A DNA stretch of 64,000 nt from Porites lobata. Its lineage: Eukaryota > Cnidaria > Anthozoa > Scleractinia > Poritidae. Below are positions 41,954-53,700 of this stretch, piece by piece. The stretch covers positions 3,930,001 to 3,994,000 of the forward strand of contig CALNXK010000025.1 in the NCBI GenBank assembly GCA_942486035.1, given 5' to 3'. A program made the translations under genes and the position numbers. Position 1 is the first letter of the stretch; each line of letters begins with the position of its first letter. Under the pieces are notes generated by a model that saw only the letters and a list, made by a program, of their open reading frames with translations, did not search any database and was not told where the DNA came from.

Positions 41954-44524
41954 CGGAAAATGTACTGGCAACCGCTCGAAATCCAAAGGATCCAAAGGAT
42001 GTTTTTAAAACAACAACAACAACAACAAACAATTATGTCTGTATTTATAGCTGTAAAAGTGACTTGCGTACGTAGAAATTGAATAACTCAGTCAAGGAGA
42101 ACTGGCTGTTTGCTCTCTGGCTGTAATAATTATTGATCCTTTCCTTGGGAAAACTCACTGTGAAAAGGTGGGGTAGCTCTGTTTAGGGGGAACCTACATC
42201 TAAAAAAAATGAGCATTCTATGATGTACAGCAGTTTATTTCTTCAGAGGATTCCTGCCATAAACAGATCACGCTTCTTGCATTTTTTAGCACCGTCATCG
42301 GCCGTGTAACTACTAAGCAGTTGTTGTAATTTGGCAGTAACGAATGGAAATCCTTCGAGACCGTGCTTGGAAATACTTGGTGGACGTCCCAGTAGATCTG
42401 TCTGATGCGTATTCGGAAATCTTTTCCAACGCTGTCGGGATCAATTCGGAATCACTCGGCTACGGTTCCTGGCATCTATTGCGACTCCTGTGTATGGCCC
42501 GTTACAGAGTACACAGTTCTAACTGACAGCTAAGCATCTCAAGGTTGAGAGTGTATTCCAGAAGTGGTGTCACCGTAATGGAGATAAGGGACAAGGTGTG
42601 GATCCTTGGAATGGACTGAACTTTATTGATAGTGTACATGTAGTTTTGGGTGCTATTATTTTGGGTATACATTGAAGAGGTCGTTTCGCCTCTTTGGAAA
42701 CGAGAGGGGAACTGGAGCCGAGATGTCTCCCGCAATTGTCTGTGGGATCGTGTTTTAATTGTTTCCCAGTCCCTAGTAAGAGTCCCAGAAGTCTTTGCGA
42801 AAAATAACTCGGCCCATTTCCCTCTCGTTTCTAAAGTGGCGAATGGAAACATTTAGCCTGTCAAATGGATGTGAAGGGTGAATTTGCTGTTACATGTAAT
42901 ATTTTAAGTGCCGTTCGCAATAATTTTCCCTTTTTCATCGTTGTTCTGAGACGATAGTTATAACTGCCCGTTTAAACGGATCCGAGCATGGTGGTCCAAC
43001 GTTGGACCAGCAATTTGGATGATGTTGGACCGACGATGTTAAATCCTTTTAAATGGTGCCTAACATAGTTCTTCTAGTGTGCGTGTTCGAATTCATTTAA
43101 GAGTGGTACTGTGGTTACTTACAGAAGAACACCAACAACAAGAACATTAAAAAAACAACTTAGCTTAACTTAGCAAAACGCTCTGTATTGGCATTTCGCA
43201 TTATAACAAAAAACGACTAAAAGATAAGGTCACTGTATGTTTACTACACAGTTCCACGTTTCTGAGTAGTTTTAGGGAGCTTCTAATTATAGTTTAAACT
43301 TTCTGAAACAAATACCTATACAGTGAAATATTCCTTCTTATGAATTGAAAATATTCAATTTCCTACATGTTTTCCTTGCATTCAGTACTTAAAAAAAGAA
43401 AAAACAAACTGTAAAGGAAAACCAGAAGAAATATTAGTATCAATCAAGTTCAGTTAACGAACACAATCATTTCTTAAAACAAACCGGCATACCATGAGTT
43501 CGAGGGAGGGGGTATAAATCATTTATAAATTAACATGTTCAATACTTTCTTTTGTCCACGAAGTCAACTTTATTCCTAATTCTGGATATCCTCTTGCCAA
43601 GAAATTTGGAGGTAAACAAAACTTAGTTATGTTGTATGAAATTTAAAGACACTTATTAGGCATTAATTTCTGTAATATTTTCGTAAATTATGATTCAGGT
43701 CTTGAAGTATGTTTTCTCGAATCACGAGAATTATGTAAGTTTAAAACTCATTTTAGACTTAACTCGCTGCTAGTATTCTGCAGCCAGTAGTTGATTCCAA
43801 CTGTAAATTCACCGATTTTTAAAAGCTTGTTCATCATCTGGCCTAGTTAGCTATCTCTGCAGCCTCCTCCCCAGGCGCTTCGTTTTTCGCATGGTAGAGG
43901 CGAGCGCGAAACGCGAGTGACTGGTGATGAACTGCAAGGGACCATGGGAAGGGTACAGACGGCAGGCGAAGCGCCATCTCGCCCGTTGTCTTCTTCCCGC
44001 CTTCCTTTGCGCGCACATTTTCATCGAGAGAGAGAGAGAGAGACGTCTGGGTACGAGGAAGGTATCTTTGCATGTTTGGGAAATGGTATTCCAAGCGAAA
44101 CAGCCAGATCGTACGTTTTTAGAACCTAAACTGACTTCGTAAGTCAGGTTAACTTGCTGTATATTATTTAATATATTGCTTTGGGTTCTTAGAGAATCGC
44201 ACTTAGGTTTTAAAAGAGAAGTAAAGATAGAGTGTAAAATAGTTTGGTTGATACGATGTTGACTGATCTACGATAACACTTCGATTTTAACCCTTGCACT
44301 GCCAGAGTGAATGATGGAGTTTTGTGAGGTGGTTCTAACTTTTATGTCTGTGGTCAAAATCCTATGGAATGACCATTCAAATGAAATCTCCTAAGAAGTA
44401 GTTTCGTGTGGTGCTATTTGTTTTTAAAAGTTTTATGAAATGAAATTTGGGATTTTTGTCGAAGTTGCCTCTGGTCACATTTGGCAGTGAAAGGGTTAAA
44501 AAGGGTTTATGTAACGGGAAATTG

Positions 44525-44650
44525 CTGTTTTAGGTCAATCCTGTGCTTAATTGTGCTTAAGTCATTGATTGGTGCCTTTATCCATGCACAAACTGTACCA
44601 GTGGAGTTATGAAGATATCAAAGAAATTTCTTCAGGGAGCACTAAGCATA
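44525..44650 (+). repeat. Dispersed repeat B, copy 2
   Basis: Same ordered blocks as 9951-10078 (TAGGTCAAT, AAGTCATT, CCTTTATCCAT, CAGTGGAGTT, TTCAGGGAG). It lies directly before MITE family A copy 2. Confidence 0.65.
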
Positions 44651-44664
44651 ATTCTGGATAATTA

Positions 44665-44785
44665 TACATTTCTGGGAAACTGCCCACCTACCCCTCCTCT
44701 AAGCCAAAATTAACACTTACCTCTCACTTATGGCAAAATGTTGGCTTTAGGACGGGGTAGGTGGGCAGTTTGCCAGAAACGTGTA
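44665..44785. mobile_element. Hairpin MITE, family A, copy 2
   Basis: GGGAAACTGCCCACCTACCC and GGGGTAGGTGGGCAGTTTGC are inverted ends of a 121-bp unit; the core AAATTAACACTTACCTCTCA matches copy 1 at 5870-5994. Confidence 0.88.
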
Positions 44786-45148
44786 AAGATCCATTCATTC
44801 TGTTCTTTGGTGATTTTTGCAGACAGAGCATTAAACTTTTTGGGTTTGCATAGCCCTAATTATTTTGGGTACCGTGGTTCTGAGAAGGGAAGACGATAAC
44901 GGGAAGGGTTATTTCTGCAAAGTCTCTCGACGACTTAGTCCTCCCCCGTTGAAAAAAACGTTTGCAATTCTGAGTCTCTCCTCGATCCGCAGAGGCTCCA
45001 ATAATAGTAGTAATAATGATGATAATAATGGATAATTTTGGTTTATCATTCGTTGAGATGGAACCTGGAAGAAAGATCTCTCTGGAGCAAGCCTTGGTTT
45101 GGAGCTTACTGGAGCCGGTAATTAAAATTATTTTATTAAAGGTTCGCC

Positions 45149-45280
45149 TCAGCCTAGTCCCTAGGCATTCTCTCTTGATCTGTTGTCCGCGCGAAGCCTG
45201 GGAGAGAGCGTCTCGGTGGCGTCACAGCTCATGGTAGAGTCCAGGAATGACCGAGCCGAAAACGCCTGGAGACTAGGCTG
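45149..45280. mobile_element. Small MITE with CAGCCTAGTC ends
   Basis: TCAGCCTAGTCCCTAGGC and GCCTGGAGACTAGGCTG are inverted ends 132 bp apart. No coding. Confidence 0.75.
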
Positions 45281-45287
45281 GGTTCGC

Positions 45288-45462
45288 CCCATGTAATTGA
45301 ATCCGAATTTTGGAATCCAGGAAATTTTTTTCAGCGGAATCCGGAATACAGCTCAAGGAATCGTGAATCCAAGTTCCATTGACAAAGAATCTAGTACCTG
45401 GAATCCGGAATCCATTGCTTGGAATCCAGAATCCAAGTCTGTATTGGATTCTCTTACATGGG
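45288..45462. mobile_element. MITE with GGAATCC subrepeats
   Basis: CCATGTAATTGAATCCG and GGATTCTCTTACATGG are inverted ends. Inside, GGAATCC or its variants recur about eight times at 10-20-bp spacing. It directly follows the previous element. Confidence 0.78.
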
Positions 45463-46092
45463 ATGAATTGGTGCAAACAACCTTGAACCTCTCCAACAAA
45501 TCTCGCTCATCACACCTTGTACCCATCTACTTTCTTCCCCATCAATTCCAGGCTAGATTGCGTCTGTTGGGCGATTTTCATTCAGTAAATTTGGCAAATG
45601 CGACAATAACACAATGCACAAAATTTAAGCACATTAGCGAATCTTTCTTTGGGAGGGAATCGAGGGGAAACTACAAACGGCGACAAAATTGTTGAGACAT
45701 TGTACTCAAATAGGGCAACTACAGAGAACAAAAGAATCCACACACCCCCCTCCCCTCCCCTTCATTCAAAGTTGGGGTGTTCGTTGTTTTCTATAGGTAG
45801 CTCGAACAGCGGCACAACATTGTATGGAAGGGATGGGGGAGGGAAAGCTTTGGAAGTCAGTAAAGCGTCAGAAACCCCCTTTTGGGCGAAGTGTCTCAAC
45901 TAATTTTGTCGTCGATTGTTAGTGAGGGAATTTTTAAATTGTTCCTTTGGAAATAATCACTAGATGAAGGATAGTTAACGTTTTGTCTAGACCATGTTAT
46001 TACGAGTCATGATTGTCACATTAATTTTTAAATCCCTGGACGGAATTCTATAGTGCTGCCATTCAAATTAAACTTCGGGCAAAACGTTTGCC

Positions 46093-46172
46093 TAACCTGC
46101 GATCAGGCGGTCTTTTTTCGCGAATGGCAAGAAAGCCGGCAAAGGCAAGAAAGACCGCCTGATCGCAGGTTA
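46093..46172. mobile_element. Perfect 80-bp foldback
   Basis: TAACCTGCGATCAGGCGGTC and GACCGCCTGATCGCAGGTTA are exact inverted copies with TA at both ends, consistent with a TA target. The loop is purine-rich (GGCAAGAAAG). Confidence 0.92.
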
Positions 46173-48631
46173 CATCTGCCTTGCTCTGACAATTTTTTTA
46201 GGATTTTACAGAGAGAGAAATTTGAATTGTTTTTGTGAATTTTTATTTGGGCCACTGTTTGGAATGAATGGGTTTCGACAAAGTTTATTTTGCTGTGGGT
46301 TGAACGATCACATGATTTTGTACATTTGGCGGTTTTCTATCTCCTTCTCGTTTAAAATGACACATTTTCTCGAACTTGATGTTAGCAATTATTATTGTAC
46401 TACTTTACTGGTGCATCCAGTCAGAGATGCAGAAAATGAGAGAATATCTGAATTACTAGTAATATAAAGAAGTTTTGATCCCGTTTCTAATTATGACTCT
46501 GTTGATTATTGAAAGTCTTTCAGATGGATAAAGCGCACGGTCAAACGAAAGAAAGAATTACCTTAACACTGAAGACGATTTGAAGGTAACAAAAACGTTC
46601 AACTTATTTTGCAACATTGCTGCAAAGCGAGTTGAATAGCGAGGGTGCCCGTTTTACCCACTAACCAAACCTGTCTTGCAGGTTGCGACAAGTTGTTGCA
46701 AAACGTAGAGGATAGTTCTACTTATTGCAACAAAATTTGTTATGTTGCGCGTTTTACCGGCCTAAGGCAAACTTGTTTTGCAAAAAGAGACGTACATCTT
46801 GCCGGCATGGCATGACTCCCACGTATTTTCATTACACACGCAAATTACAGCAACCTGATTTTTTGCTAGACAGGTATTAACGTGGGTGGCTAAACAAGTA
46901 ACATAGCTTTTCAATTCCTTCGAAGCAATGTTGCAAGTTTTTTCTGCATGTTTTACTGTAGCTTGAAAGAACTTAAAGATATGTTAGAGACTTCTGGCAG
47001 AAGACTTTCTAGCAAGTTAAACTAATGGCTAATATAATTGCAAAGCGGCCTGGCAGGAATGCCGGGCATTATCATGGCTTAATTATCGAGGCAAAATGTT
47101 TAAACAGGGACTAGGATTTCCATATCTTTTCATAAGTGGGTTGCTTTTTTTTCATCTCAATACACCCACATGACATTACTCACAATAGTCAATTTAATGT
47201 TTAAGATATTAGAATTGGCCAAAATGAAAATGAGTTGGTAACATAGTTTTAACATCGGCTAGCATAATCGTTTTTTAAAATATAATTCAGAGACTAACAT
47301 TTTGTTTTGTCTGTATTTTCACTTATTTGGTGGGATGCGCAGCATTGATTTCAGTTACTTTAAAAAACACAAAAAAACAAAATCCAAGTTGAAATAATAA
47401 AAGAGAATTCAAAATTGTGTAATTTTCAATTTTGGTAGGATTACTTTTTATAAGTAAAAGTGTGCTCTAGCTATGGAACTGAGTCCCTATCAATTTCGCT
47501 TGAAAGTTTATCCCAGTTTGATTCTGTTTTTCTCTCTGCAAGCGCTAGAGCTCTTTGGATGCTGCCTAGTATATTCAGTTTTGAATCAGTTTGAAATTAA
47601 TGTTCATATTCAACGTGTTGACAAGTGACTGCTCATCACAGCGTTTTGCGGAGAATGATATTTGTTTAACGCAAATTTGTCAGTTTTTTATATCACCTGC
47701 GTAGATAGAATCTAATTCCAGTGCCCACGAACGCTCAAGCGCCCCAGCGCAAGCTACAAACCGCAATCAACAGGTTATGAAAACAAAAACCGAGAGAGAT
47801 TCAATTTATGAATGATTCATAGGAAAACGACTTCTTTTAACTCAAATGATAATTCAAATAGTATCTTAGCTTAGTGATGTGTTCTGAAAAAGAGCAACAA
47901 GACTGAGAAACTAAGATGGAATACAATACATAATGCGCTTTAAGGGCCGTCAAAAAATCTGAAAACTTCCCCTTGTAGGAAATTCGGGGCCAATACTAAG
48001 AAACTCGAGGTTCTTAATTTATTACCAACAGACACTATTTGCACATTGATGCTTTCCTAAGGTGCTTGCTGTTAATTTGAAATTTAGTGAATATATGAGT
48101 ATTATATTGTAGTAAAGGATACCCAGTGTAATTTTCGTCAGTCTTTACTGAAAACTCTAACACAGACACATTAACATCCAATTTAAGGACTTTTGAATTA
48201 AAAGGTGAATTTCCGCTTAAAATTGAAAGCTTATATCTGCTTTAAACGACAGGAATAATATATGTGCATAGAAATAAACATCAGGCAATCGTTTACACCA
48301 GAACAAGAGATTAAACTTTGCCAAGTTCTACGACACGTGTCGGCTTGTGCCTCCAATAGGAATCTCTCCTTGCCTGCCTTGATTACATTTGCAGCATCTT
48401 CAGAAACAAAGTTATTTAAATTTATGTCTGAATGAGTTGTATTTTGAATTTGTCGCTTGGACGACACAGAAAATTTAATTCAAAACAGGAACACGTAAAA
48501 TTCGTGCAAGCTGAAATTTGACTTGGGCATTTCACCGCAGCACGAAACCGAGCTAACGGTCAAATCCCGCGATTCGATTCCTCCATTATATTTTCCCTTC
48601 CGTTGTTTTTATATTATTTATTTTCTTCCTC

Positions 48632-50765
48632 ATGGGAGTCGATGACGCTTTCCTCGAAGCCGGAAAGAAACCTGGGCTAGAGATCTGGAGGATTGAGGTA
48701 ACTGGTGGTTATTCGTTTTACTAATGTTTAGTAAATATTACAAATTTCATATTCGGTTTAAGGCGTCTGAGATCGTTAACTCTTCAGTACAACGTTACAA
48801 ATATATACGGGAACCGGAAATCGAATAGCGAATAGTAAGGTGTACGTCAACAGGAGGCAAATTCAGGGACTGGTTTCATCCAAAGATAATCTGAAAGAGT
48901 AAAGCTCTGTTTGTGACATTTGTTTCAGAACCGTAAGAAAAATTTTCTTAATGCTTATCTTTGTTTAATGTAGTATCGATAAAAGTGTAGCTATATTCAC
49001 TATCTTTGCTAATTGCACGTCAGAAATAAAGTTATACGCTGGTACTTATAATTCAATGTTTTTTATTTTATAGAGTGGCCTTTAAAATTCACCACCAACG
49101 TATTAAAGACAAATTAACTGCAACACATAACTCAGCTGCAACGTAAATTTTCATTTTAGGTCTTACATACCCAGCAAAGAATTCTGGCAGAGGAATGCAT
49201 GTCATAATCGTGTTCCTGGGTGGCTGCTAATTTTTAACTTTTAAATTTGAACGCGGGGTGCGGCTGGATTTACTCAAAACGCACGAGATGAACATTCTAG
49301 ACTCTGCAGGTTTCCTATACATTTTACAAAGCGAAATCGTACCACTGGGTTAAGTATAAACTTTAGCCATCAGGGCTGAACAACTCTCTGTTAAGTCAAG
49401 CTTAGCATTCTAAATTTTTTTGTCCAGCTAGAACACTGAAGATCTTGGCTTACCACCAAAATGCCGTTAACGTTCTCCTTTACATAAACATCGGTTAGCT
49501 TTTTTCGTTCCTAAAGAAATTAAATATTGATCAAATTCAAATTTTACACAAACATCTAGAACTTACATTCTTTTTCAGGATTTTTAGATTATTTTCGCAG
49601 TTAGAGAACGGGGAAAAAAACGCGTGAGAACCAACGTCCAACGCTGGGTGTCAAATCTTTTCTCTGCAAGAGGGCCAAAGGCGGAAATTATTTTCTAAAT
49701 ATTAATTCCACTCGGTGAAAAAGGTAAAAGTAATCAATTCTTTGACAAACGCCAAAAATGCATGCTACACTTAAGCAAGCTAAGTTAACTTCCAGTTGCA
49801 CTAAGGAAAAGGAGAACTTTCAAATGTACTGACTTCGTACGCCTTCGTAAGTACCAGCGATTAGAAAATTTCGATCGCGAACTGAACAAAAAGAGGAAAA
49901 TATCCTTAAAATATCTTGCTTTGAGGCATTTTTGAACTGGAACAATCCAATGATACTTACTAATACTTAAAATACATTATTTTCCATTAATTAGTGACCT
50001 TGAAATCCCCTATTGTACTCACTAGCACCTGATATATAACAGATTAGTACTGGTCGTTCCACTCTATTCCTGCAGTCTATGACTATTCATAGCACATCTT
50101 GATGGAAGTAAATGTTTTTTAATCTCCGTAAATATATAGCATGCAGTGGTGTTGCCCAGCAACCCACAAACCAAGAAAAAGACAGCGCGCAAAGTTTCAA
50201 ATAATATGTACACTAAATTATTTTCTTCGAGTTGTTCATTTGGCGAGCGTTAATATATTATAAAATCAATGTTTTTTAGGAGGTAACTGATAAAGATAGG
50301 TTGCAAACGGTCAGTCTCAATTTCAAAATGTTTGTCAAATAATTTTATCCTTTCATTTGATCTTTGGAGTTTAAGATTTTGAGCGGATGTCTAGCCACTG
50401 CAGGAACATTATTCGCAAAGCCTTCTTAGCTTGTTTAATGGGTTTATCGTTAAGAAACAATGTGTCTCAACTTTACCTTTTCAAGACTTTGTGAGCTATT
50501 GCCGTCCTTCACTTATCAGTAGGGACCTTACGATCCTACAACGGCGACGTTCATGAAACTTTCGGCAATTTTCTCAAGTCTCCCAGTCGACTTAAAAGAA
50601 GGGAATTTAGGTTGGGGCTGAGACGGGTTCAGGCAGAGATGGTAGAATTTATGCACCTTGCCGTTCCCGTTCTTAAGTAAACTTTAAAAATTTGGCGATT
50701 TTACGTCGTAGTTGTGCAGGGACAGCAGAAAAATTGCTCGTTAAACCTATTGCTTTTTTGACGTT

Positions 50766-50796
<31 letters not shown>

Positions 50797-53700
50797 TAGT
50801 TTCGTACTGAGGTCCCTATAGCCACTCACATAACGATGTGAACCCGAGTGATTCGACCTGCTAGGAAATTCTCCCTCATTAACCTTAACGCAACTCCCTC
50901 CAAGACAGACATCAGTGCCTCCGTCTTGAAGCGGCGCGCGCCGTAAACGAATAGTCTAAGAAAATGACTGAACTACGATAGGAGCCTCGCCTTATTGTGA
51001 TATATATTAGGGACCTTACGAAACTACGACGGCAACGGCAACGGGAACGTCAAAAAAGCAATAAGTTTTATGAGCAAAACAACAACTCTGCACGTGCATC
51101 ACGCTTTTTTGTACATTTCTTTGCCGTCCCTGTATAACTAAGACGTGAAGAGACCAAATTTTAAGTTTACTTGAAAAAAGGGAACGGCAAAGCGATAAAT
51201 TCTACAATATCTGTCAGAACTTGGGCGCGGTCCCTTCTCTTCAGCTCTAACCCAAATTCCCTTCTTTTAAGTAACTACGCCCCTTGGAATAATCGCGAAA
51301 AGAAAGTGAAAAAAGTCTATTTTTCATTGACGTTTTCATGGACGTTGCCGTTGTCGGATTGTAAGGTCCCTATTGTCCTCTTCGGACAGTCACTGTATTC
51401 TGTCACCGTTACCGACATAGGAAGGGTGCATACTTTCGAATGAATTCGGATAAATGAATGAATTAATGAACGAATGGATGGATGAATGAATGAATAGTGT
51501 TTAAATTAATACCACAGTGGACTGGAATAGCCATTTCATATAGAAAGGTTTGTTTTGGTTTAAGTGTGCTTAAATGGATCCACGATAGGATAAATCAGAC
51601 TTTGCCTTCACAGGGATAGATAGAGCTTAGCAGATCTTTTTAAGATCTTTTTAGCTCTTTTTAATTTACGGAGTTTAATTTTCTCCTTGCGGTATCTTTT
51701 TGTCTGCGTTTAAAACTGCAAGTTGTAGCTCTAGGAAGGATTACATGCTTCTTGCTAAGGTAATGTGAATTTTCTTTCTGTTGTAGAAACTAAAAGTTGT
51801 TGCTCAAGATGTGAGTACCTACGGCACATTCTATTCAGGAGATTCGTACATTTGTTTATCGGTAAGTTTGCATACATCGAACGGATCGGTACACACTGGT
51901 GATCACTACAGTTTTTTTTACTGAATTTTCCACATTTGTTGCTTTCTATTTTCTTTTCCTTTGTTTAGTTTATTTATTGAAGTTTTGACTTTATACAGTC
52001 ATTCAGTACTTGTTCCTCTGTTGACTTTGATTTCCTTTTCTCTTCATCTTTAAATTTACCAGACAAGGAAAGTTGAGTCTCATTTAGAATGGGATATCCA
52101 TTTTTGGCTCGGTAGTACAACCTCGCAGGTAAATGCATTATTATGCGGTTTTCAATGCAGAGTTGAAAGCAATTCTTCTAAGAAGTGTACGATATTGCTT
52201 TGTCTTTATACCGACCAGCATGTGGGATGTGTTATTATAATCGTATCATATTAATTAAACCACAAATAAACTATTTCGTTATAGGACGAGCAGGGCGTGG
52301 CAGCTTACAAGACAGTAGAGTTGGATGATCATTTAGGTGGGGGTCCTGTGCAGTACAGGGAGGTAGGTTGACCACAAAATAACCACCAACTGAATATAGT
52401 GTACAGTAGTAATCTCTTAGTTATATAAGACCAACTTCCTGTTCTGCCCAAGAAACATTTCAGTCTGTCGCCGAAAGTCTATGTGGGTTTTACTACGTGA
52501 AGTTATATTCTGACTATTCTGCCCAACGAACTTTTCAAGTCAGCGGCCTACACGTCATACGCTTATGATATTCAACATGATTCAGTGAATATCTAATCAC
52601 TACCCGGAGTAAATTATGGTAATTTATTAATTTTAGACTCAGAATGAATTAAGGAAAGGAAACGTAGTGCCAAGGACGAACTATAACTGAATTCAATAGT
52701 GAATAAAACTACAATCACAAATGATGCTTTGATCACTCGGCACAAATAAACATGTGATAACAAGAACCAGTTCGTTCTTAATTTCTGTTTCTTTGTCTGT
52801 ATTAGGTTCAAGACCATGAATCAAGAAAATTTTTGTCTTATTTTCCTAAAGGAATAAGGCGAGTGGTATTTTTATCTATTGTACTGTTTCATTAGAGAGA
52901 GGGTACCCTTTGTCAAATGAGACGTAAAAACAGAACTTTAGTTAAGTCACGCGGATGCAAGACAAGTTTACAAACGTTACATGATGCGTGCCTTTTAAAG
53001 AATTTTAAAGTGATTGAGATCAGTTGCAGAACAAATTGAAGTACAAAATTAGTCGCGCCTTGCTTATCTTTCTTTCTGGTAGATACCTCGAAGGCGGGGT
53101 CGAGTCTGGCTTCAGGAAAGTACAAAGAGGTGTTTATGAGAAAAGGCTCTTTCATGTCAAGGGCAAAAGAAATGTGCGAGTATCACAGGTTGGTTTTACG
53201 GTTATTTAATTATACTAAGAGCCATAATGGCTCTTGAATATACCCCTTTGTTTTTCCGATTCATTCTAAAACCACATTGTAATCCTTCTTGACAATGTGT
53301 TAAAAAAACTATTTGTGATTAAAAAGAGATCACGCGTGTAATTATATGATCCTTGGCAACATCTTTATCATTGACCCTTTTTTGGCAGAGTACAGTTCGC
53401 AGTATTTTACTAATTATTATTATTATTATTATTATTATTATTTGTTATTTTATTTTTTTTTTTTTTTAACAATTCGACTAGAAATGTTTGAGTTTAAAGT
53501 CAATGTCTAGCCTGTACGGCGGGTGATTGAAGGCAAAGGGAAACAGGGAAATAAGGTGCGCGCAAACGGGGTGAACGAGCGAGGACAGAGTGAAGAGTTC
53601 CTTCCTTCCTTGCCCGCCTATAGCGTTTTTCGCGCACCCAAAACACTCAAGAGCCATCATGGCTCTTGGCTGGCGCACCTTAATTCCTCCATTCTCTTCT

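Larger units (their letters stand above)
41954..48631. other. Intergenic, TM9SF3 to gelsolin-like gene
   Basis: TM9SF3 3' UTR probably fills the first few hundred bases. The rest is AT-rich with several small elements listed separately, a GA run at 44030-44042, and TTGCAACA-rich repeat sequence at 46570-46790. Open frames up to about 130 codons exist (for example 45297-45695) but that one crosses a repeat. No gene is recognised. Confidence 0.5.
48698..51786 (+). other. Intron 1 of the gelsolin-like gene
   Basis: A 3.1-kb AT-rich intron from GTAACT to TTGTAG. It holds two MITEs of one family (50520 and 51008) and a tetranucleotide-like ATGAATGA stretch at 51449-51495. No other gene is seen. 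Long first introns often carry regulatory DNA, but no specific site is recognised. Confidence 0.6.

Noticed and set aside
42344..42526. 60-codon frame after TM9SF3
   Set aside because: Probably in the TM9SF3 3' UTR; no similarity recognised and no splice support.
45297..45695. 132-codon + strand frame
   Set aside because: The first part is the GGAATCC-repeat MITE, giving the repeated NPES-type residues.
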